Source of the DNA: JAHFUS01 sp035689115
Lineage (GTDB): Bacteria; Actinomycetota; Acidimicrobiia; Acidimicrobiales; GCA-2861595
DNA length: 64,000 bases
Assembly: GCA_035689115.1 (NCBI GenBank)
Contig: DASSMA010000014.1
Span: 5,432-69,431, forward strand
Reading direction: 5' to 3'
The position numbers and the translations under genes are program-made. Each line of letters opens with the position of its first letter. Position 1 is the stretch's first letter. Shown in pieces: positions 59,989 through 64,000 of this stretch. The notes beneath the pieces are model-generated. The model was given only the letters and a program-made list of their open reading frames with translations. It searched no databases and was not told the origin of the DNA.

Positions 59989-60388
59989 ACGCCCCTCAGG
60001 TGCCGGTCGTCATCGCCGAAGTGCCGGTATTCGGCGTCCAGAGCGGCCAGCCCGGCGGGCCCCGGAGCGACGACCACGACGCTCGTAATAACCAAGTCGG
60101 CGTGACGGCCGCTCGCGAGCCGGTCTCGGCTCTCTACGGCCGTGGGCGGCCCATAGGGCGAGCGCTGCTTGGGTGCTCAGCTTCGGCGCCGCTGGCACCG
60201 CCCGCTTCGATAACCACATGGCGCCATCGTCCCAGCTGGTTGAGCAGCTTGATGAGCCCCTGGCCGTCGACTTCCTGAAGCGTGGGGTGGCCAGGAACGA
60301 GGTCGAGCCGCTTCCGGGACGTGGCATGCGTTGCCGCCGGGGCACCCGCGTTCGGACCCAGGAGGGCTCCGCGCGATGGTCCTTGGTC
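59989..60388. other. 400-nt region with no convincing gene
   Basis: Short frames exist on both strands, including a minus-strand peptide around 60150-60280, but none has a start, ribosome-binding site and clean body. I see no repeats or RNA-like structure that I can support. Confidence 0.4.
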
Positions 60389-61096
60389 TCATTGGGACCG
60401 AAGCTCCGAGCGCCTGTGGCGCAGCAGGAGTCCTGACAACAGCAGAAGACCTCCGCAGGCAGCGCCTGCTACGGCCGCCCGCCAGACAATTCCGCCGGCT
60501 GCGGTGCCGACGGCGGCGACGGCAAGCGCAGCCAGGACGGCTGAGCGAAGGGGTCGGTCGTGGCTCCACCTCGCGGGTCCGGCCAGTTGCCACCGGGCTC
60601 GCCGGGCGTCGGGGCTGATGGCGAAACCCAGAGTAATGAGCAGCCAAGAAAAGGCGACGAAGAAGAACACGCCGGCCACCGAGCGCGTGGTGACTGCCGT
60701 ATAGGAACCGCCCAGAAACCCGATCACAGCGTAACTAGGCCACAGAGAGGACCGCCAAGCGTCCGAGCGCCGAGGGGTTGCGCCGCCCGGGGGCGTCGTC
60801 CTTGTCCCTCTGTCGGAGCGTGACGGCAGCGCCGTCGCACCCAGCCCGGAGCGCCCGTCCCCCTCGCCGCTCGAGCCAAACGCGCGCGTCCGGGCTCGCC
60901 GCGAGATGAGCGCGGAATACAAACCGAACACGCTCATGATGGCGCCTCCCAGAACTGCGCCTGAGAGTCCACCTCCCAGCAAGAGAATAAATAGAAAGCA
61001 GGATGTCCCTGTCGCAGATGCAAGGAGGAACGGATGGTCTGCCATCCAGCGCTGAACATCTCGGGGCTCAGCAGGACGAGGAGGCATATGCCACAC
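60389..61096 (-). CDS. Multi-pass membrane protein of unknown function
   Basis: 235 residues from the GTG at 61096 (ATG at 61087 is an alternative). Two helices in the N-part (FLLASATGTSCFLFILLLGGG, GAVLGGAIMSVFGLYSALIS), a polar Arg/Ser-rich loop of about 45 residues, then four helices (YAVIGFLGGSYTAV, GVFFFVAFSWLLITLGFAI, AVLAALAVAAVGTAAGGIV, AGAACGGLLLLSGLLL). No family recognised. Base composition is lower in GC than in the main part of the window. Confidence 0.6.
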   Translation of the reverse strand: MWHMPPRPAEPRDVQRWMADHPFLLASATGTSCFLFILLLGGGLSGAVLGGAIMSVFGLYSALISRRARTRAFGSSGEGDGRSGLGATALPSRSDRGTRTTPPGGATPRRSDAWRSSLWPSYAVIGFLGGSYTAVTTRSVAGVFFFVAFSWLLITLGFAISPDARRARWQLAGPARWSHDRPLRSAVLAALAVAAVGTAAGGIVWRAAVAGAACGGLLLLSGLLLRHRRSELRSQ

Positions 61097-61208
61097 GATA
61101 TAGCGCAGTGTTAAGGTCCCGGCCTACCCAATGAATGCCATCGTTCATTACGCCAGGTAGCGTCCAAACGACTTCTATGGGAATCGCAGCGATGAGGTTG
61201 ACGGTCAT
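61068..61208 (-). CDS. Possible small upstream peptide
   Basis: 46 residues from an ATG at 61208 (MTVNLIAAIPIEVVWTL, then GVMNDGIHWVGRDL). It overlaps the start of the membrane-protein gene by 29 nt in another frame, which would couple translation. Third-position use is not the GC-rich pattern of the main chromosome. The remaining gap 61209-61483 has no other gene that I can support. Confidence 0.3.
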   Translation of the reverse strand: MTVNLIAAIPIEVVWTLPGVMNDGIHWVGRDLNTALYRVAYASSSC

Positions 61209-61483
61209 CTCATGGACGCCGCGGAGTCTTGTCGTCGTGCATGTCTCTGTCTGCAGTTGGGAGCGCCGCCACTGCCTCGGACAAGCTAGTCCTCTGCGGA
61301 TGCCGTCACCCGGAAGCAACGGTTGCTCCGGCGAGGAGACGAGACACGCGCGACTCCGAAGTGCCGCTCGGGGCGGTCGCGAGCGGCCGGTCGCCAGACC
61401 GTCGGTGAGCAGCCTGGCGCTCCCGATTTCCAAGTCGGCGTGGCGCCCGGCACCGCTGGTGCGGCTCGTCGGTGATCAGCGGG

Positions 61484-61771
61484 ATGGAACAGAATCGCCG
61501 CGTGGAGAACATCGTCGCCATCGCCGTCGACACGGACGAGGGCAAAAGGACCTACTTCCTGACGTGGGGACGCATTCAGGACCCAATCGACCCGGCACCC
61601 CTCGAAGCGATCATGCTCGAGGTGGCTCGGAACTTCAGGACGCCCGGGAAGCCGCAGTCCGCCTCAGTCTGCGCCACCCTGCAGGATGCTGCCGACGCGC
61701 CCTACTTCTATGAGTACTTCTTTACCTTCTGCAACAAGCCCATCCCGTTCGGGCGCGGCTACAAGCGCTGA
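61484..61771 (+). CDS. Small soluble protein of unknown function
   Basis: 95 residues from the ATG at 61484 (MEQNRRVENIVAIAVDTDEGKRTYFLTWGRIQDPIDPAPLEAIMLEV). Alpha/beta pattern with a C-terminal DAPYFYEYFFTFCNKPIPFGRGY, aromatic-rich. It has the look of a real conserved protein, but I cannot name it. Alone between unrelated small genes. Confidence 0.55.
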   Translation: MEQNRRVENIVAIAVDTDEGKRTYFLTWGRIQDPIDPAPLEAIMLEVARNFRTPGKPQSASVCATLQDAADAPYFYEYFFTFCNKPIPFGRGYKR

Positions 61772-61934
61772 CGCCGGCGTATGGACGCACGAATGCGCGC
61801 CGGGCATGAGATCGCATCCGTAGGGCCCTATGAATGACGGACATCCCTGGTAGGTCAGCCGCTGCCCGCTCCGGGCCGTCGGTGGCGGCGGCGAGACCGG
61901 CCCGGCGCCGCCCTGGCGGCGCAGCTGCTCAGCC

Positions 61935-61981
61935 GCACCGAACAAGTGATCGCGCTGGCCGTCGACCCTCGCGAGCCGGCA
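61935..61981 (+). repeat. Diverged direct repeat, copy 1 (partner at 63811-63857)
   Basis: Begins GCACCGAACA and matches 63811-63857 at about 41 of 47 positions. In the same frame both copies read (R/S)TE(Q/H)VIALA-x-D-x-R-(E/D)PA, so they look like remnants of one gene family. Weaker similarity goes on upstream in the GGCGGCGGC-rich part. Confidence 0.6.
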
Positions 61982-61991
61982 ATCTGTGCAC

Positions 61992-62360
61992 ATGCGAGAT
62001 GGGATTCCGAGCCGCCCTTGGACTCCGACCAAGGAGCGCATCCTCATGCTCGTCACGGTCCTCTGGGTCGTTCTTGGGCTGATGGGCGCAGGTTCCGCCG
62101 TCGCCGTGTACTTGGCTGAGGACCTGGCGTGCGCCGCGCCCGGCCAGGATTCGAACTACGGCCACCTCTCGTGGTCAGTCCTCCCTCCCGGCTACCGATG
62201 CACGTGGACCATTGAGAGCAACGGTCTGGAGGGGCAGGACGGTCCGGGCTGGGGCCCTTCTGCGTACGTCGCCGCCATGGCCATGTCAGGCATCGGGGTT
62301 GCGCTGGTCGCCCGCAGGACAAGGCGACAGGTCGCTATTGAGTGCCTTTCCCCTACGTAG
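61992..62360 (+). CDS. Small membrane protein of unknown function
   Basis: 122 residues from the ATG at 61992 (a GTG at 61986 also in frame). Helix 1 LVTVLWVVLGLMGAGSAVAVYL, an external loop with two Cys (LACAAPGQD; GYRCTWTIES) and helix 2 AYVAAMAMSGIGVALVARR. No family recognised. The gene starts inside the repeat-containing region 61935-61990. Confidence 0.5.
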   Translation: MRDGIPSRPWTPTKERILMLVTVLWVVLGLMGAGSAVAVYLAEDLACAAPGQDSNYGHLSWSVLPPGYRCTWTIESNGLEGQDGPGWGPSAYVAAMAMSGIGVALVARRTRRQVAIECLSPT

Positions 62361-62594
62361 CACCGGAGCGCCGGCGTCGACGGGGTCCAGCTCCTGCCTA
62401 GGCCCGGGGAACGACGGCCGCTCCGAACACTCCTTCGCGCCGGCCGTCGGCCCGCGCGACCCGGCAGTAGGCGCGCTGTTGGTTGGGCCCCGCTCGTAAC
62501 ATTTTGACGACATGGGTGGAGGCGACCACAACAGGTGGGCGGACGGGGCCTCTAGCCGATCCGGGGATCGCGCTGCGCCCGAGGCGTCCGCCTA

Positions 62595-63179
62595 TTAACA
62601 GTCCAGATACGGCTCGCCATTGTGTCGAACAATTGGGCAAGAGCCCTTGGTTCCTTCTCCGACGACGTAATCAAGGCGTGTGACGAGTCGGTCGCCACCG
62701 TAGATGAACATGAAGGCGTGGGTTCCAGGCGCTTCAACGAGATTCTCGGTGTAGGATCCATTGTCAAGCGGCGCTTGGACGCTTGTCAGCCCGGGGCGCG
62801 CCAGTCCGTTCATAAATCGGAACTGGGCACCAGCTCGCTCGAAGGCTTCAATCATCACAAGGGGCCGACGCCCAGAGGACTTCGGAAGAAAGCTGCACGA
62901 AGCCGGGCGACCGAGAAGAGCCAGCGAACGGTCAAAGACTGAGAAGTCGCTTGTAGGCGCTGGAGTGAAGTCGCTAGTGAAGCACCGTCCGTTTCGCGTC
63001 TCCGTAGTCTCGAAGAGCGTCCACGAGGTGTGCTTCGTGGCACCTTGTGACACCAATTTCCAACTGCCCGCTGGCTCGACAGAGACTGGCGTGCCAGAGG
63101 ATGTGCCACAGGCAGTAATGACTCCACCTGCCATCGACAGCGCCAGCCATTTTAGTCGATAGATAAAGGACCTACACAC
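62595..63179 (-). CDS. Predicted lipoprotein of unknown function
   Basis: 194 residues from a GTG at 63179. N-terminus CRSFIYRLKWLALSMAGGV then ITAC, a lipobox-like I-T-A-C that Lgt would modify. The mature part (SWKLVSQGATKHTSWTLFETTETRNGRCF, and GTHAFMFIYGGDRLVTRLDYVVGE) is a beta-rich domain with four more Cys, likely two disulfides. Codon use is clearly less GC-rich than in the main chromosome, a sign of transfer. Confidence 0.65.
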   Translation of the reverse strand: MCRSFIYRLKWLALSMAGGVITACGTSSGTPVSVEPAGSWKLVSQGATKHTSWTLFETTETRNGRCFTSDFTPAPTSDFSVFDRSLALLGRPASCSFLPKSSGRRPLVMIEAFERAGAQFRFMNGLARPGLTSVQAPLDNGSYTENLVEAPGTHAFMFIYGGDRLVTRLDYVVGEGTKGSCPIVRHNGEPYLDC

Positions 63180-63217
63180 GGAATTCCCGCGCGACGGCTA
63201 GATAGTTGCCATGAGTG

Positions 63218-63457
63218 CTAGCCGACGAGCCGAGCAATCAGCACTATCACCAACCCGATTAGAGCCGCGCACGCGCCATACCTGCGAAGATGCGGCGAGA
63301 TCCGAAGGATTTGAGCGGATTGAGAATCAACAAAGTCATCGATTGGTTCTCGAGGTCGGTCGAGCGTAATTCCTGGCCCCTTAGCTACCTCTGGTAGAAA
63401 TAGGCCCAGGATCACACATCCGATTCCGCATCCAATCAGTGCGATCGCCCAGTCCAT
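63218..63457 (-). CDS. Small two-helix membrane protein
   Basis: 79 residues from the ATG at 63457 (MDWAIALIGCGIGCVILGLFL). Two hydrophobic helices, at the N-terminus and C-terminus (CAALIGLVIVLIARLV), flank a polar middle (DRPREPIDDFVDSQSAQILRI). The longer frame upstream to 63895 has no coding look and is left out. Lies 38 nt behind the lipoprotein start, same strand. Confidence 0.5.
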   Translation of the reverse strand: MDWAIALIGCGIGCVILGLFLPEVAKGPGITLDRPREPIDDFVDSQSAQILRISPHLRRYGACAALIGLVIVLIARLVG

Positions 63458-63903
63458 CCTAGGCGGAGAACCAAACGGCAGCAGCCATGACTGGCGCGTT
63501 CTGGCCGAAGCAGGTGGATTCCACCCCGTGAAACCTACTTCGGAATGGAAGATCCGACTCGCGCATGGTCTCAGGGGAGTGGGACTGTCTGCCACGGCGG
63601 CAGGACCAAGGCCGACAATTACCGGCGAGGCGCAGCACCAGGGCGAGGCCCGGCACGCGGGGCCGGTCTCCGGTACTTCGTAGCAAGATGCCAAGGAACC
63701 GACAGTGAACCCGCCTGCCGGGAAGGCGCTTGCACGGCGGTCGACGCACGCCTCACGTGCCGGTAGCGGCGGCGGCACGGCGCTGGCGCCGGCGGGCACC
63801 TGGCCCAGAAGCACCGAACATGTGATCGCTCTGGCCAGCGACCGTCGCGATCCGGCATTTACAGGATGCGTGCGGACACGCTCGGCATCGGGCACTCTCT
63901 GCT
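63458..63903. other. 446-nt region without a gene, holding direct-repeat copy 2 (63811-63857)
   Basis: Copy 2 of the 47-nt repeat starts GCACCGAACATGTGATCG at 63811. The similar GGCGGCGGC stretch before it (about 63755-63800) suggests that the duplicated block was longer than 47 nt. No start codon with a ribosome-binding site was found on either strand. Confidence 0.45.
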
Positions 63904-64000
63904 CATGGGCTTGCAGTTCGATGACCTTCCGAGGTGGGAGTTCTCGGCGATCGAGCGCTCTCCGGGCATCTACGAGATCCGAGCGATTCGTGACGGTGGC
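63904..64000 (+). CDS. N-terminus of a protein of unknown function (partial, runs off right edge)
   Basis: ATG at 63904, then MGLQFDDLPRWEFSAIERSP, GIYEIRAIRDGG to the edge, 32 codons without stop. The soluble, Trp/Phe-containing start looks like a real protein, but there is too little to name it. Confidence 0.45.

Noticed and set aside
63458..63895. N-terminal extension of the small membrane protein at 63218-63457
   Set aside because: Sequence before the ATG at 63457 has no coding look, includes a relic repeat, and has no start context.
1..64000. tRNA, rRNA or riboswitch
   Set aside because: I found no cloverleaf-like sequence with a CCA or TTCRANNC motif and no known riboswitch core; a covariance search could overrule this.

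Overview
The window comes from a very GC-rich bacterium with start codons and gene content typical of Actinomycetota. RecBCD rather than AdnAB, a Lgt without mycobacterial extensions, many PAS/GGDEF/EAL proteins and the mix of USP, SCO6745-type and DUF genes suggest the Acidimicrobiia (an inference; no rRNA is present). Most of the 64 kb is ordinary dense chromosome. The last 4 kb (about 59,825 to the end) is visibly lower in GC and gene-poor, and carries small orphan genes and gene fragments.

Layout. 1-2.2 kb: the end of a probable extracellular contractile injection system (eCIS) locus, with an AAA+ ATPase and the start of a tagged protein. 2.5-14.9 kb: secreted amidase, acyltransferase, acyl-CoA ligase, a second eCIS-tagged protein, several regulators and small enzymes. 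15.0-16.8 kb: an eCIS-tagged nuclease-like toxin with an overlapping immunity-like gene. 17-20 kb: nirBD nitrite reductase. 20-24.8 kb: flavin monooxygenase, GT-C glycosyltransferase, PQQ-propeller protein, DUF1990. 25-26.6 kb: tandem USP and DUF2461. 26.6-35.4 kb: recC-recB-recD operon. 35.5-42.9 kb: lgt, two-component and c-di-GMP signalling genes. 42.9-47.6 kb: small secreted proteins, glyoxalase-fold proteins, an M23 peptidase. 47.6-54.8 kb: a stress cluster (Hsp20, DUF1918, CBS, three USPs, a PNPOx-like protein, a GNAT/acyl-CoA synthetase fusion). 54.8-55.4 kb: a tandem 126-135 bp repeat. 55.4-58.1 kb: PAS-GGDEF protein and phosphotransferase. 58.05-59.83 kb: a truncated IS21-family element fused to a beheaded NarL-type regulator. 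59.8-64 kb: the low-GC orphan region.

How the genes work together. The most interesting signal is a shared palindrome, AGGGCCGAANGNCCCT, upstream of the USP, Hsp20, DUF1918/CBS and PNPOx-like genes in two places 22 kb apart. Its GGG-N-C-N4-G-N-CCC frame is the same as that of the mycobacterial DosR (dormancy) box, and the gene set (Hsp20, tandem USPs, Hrp1-like CBS protein) is DosR-regulon-like, so the window probably shows a hypoxia/dormancy regulon in a non-mycobacterial actinobacterium. The second theme is eCIS cargo. Three proteins share an N-terminal LQR-x-AGN-x-(A/G)V-xx-LL tag, and one of them pairs a PD-(D/E)XK-like C-terminus with a translationally coupled immunity candidate. The third is palindromic and tandem repeat DNA that has entered coding sequence or gene ends (26.6, 28.6, 54.8-55.4 and 57.2 kb).
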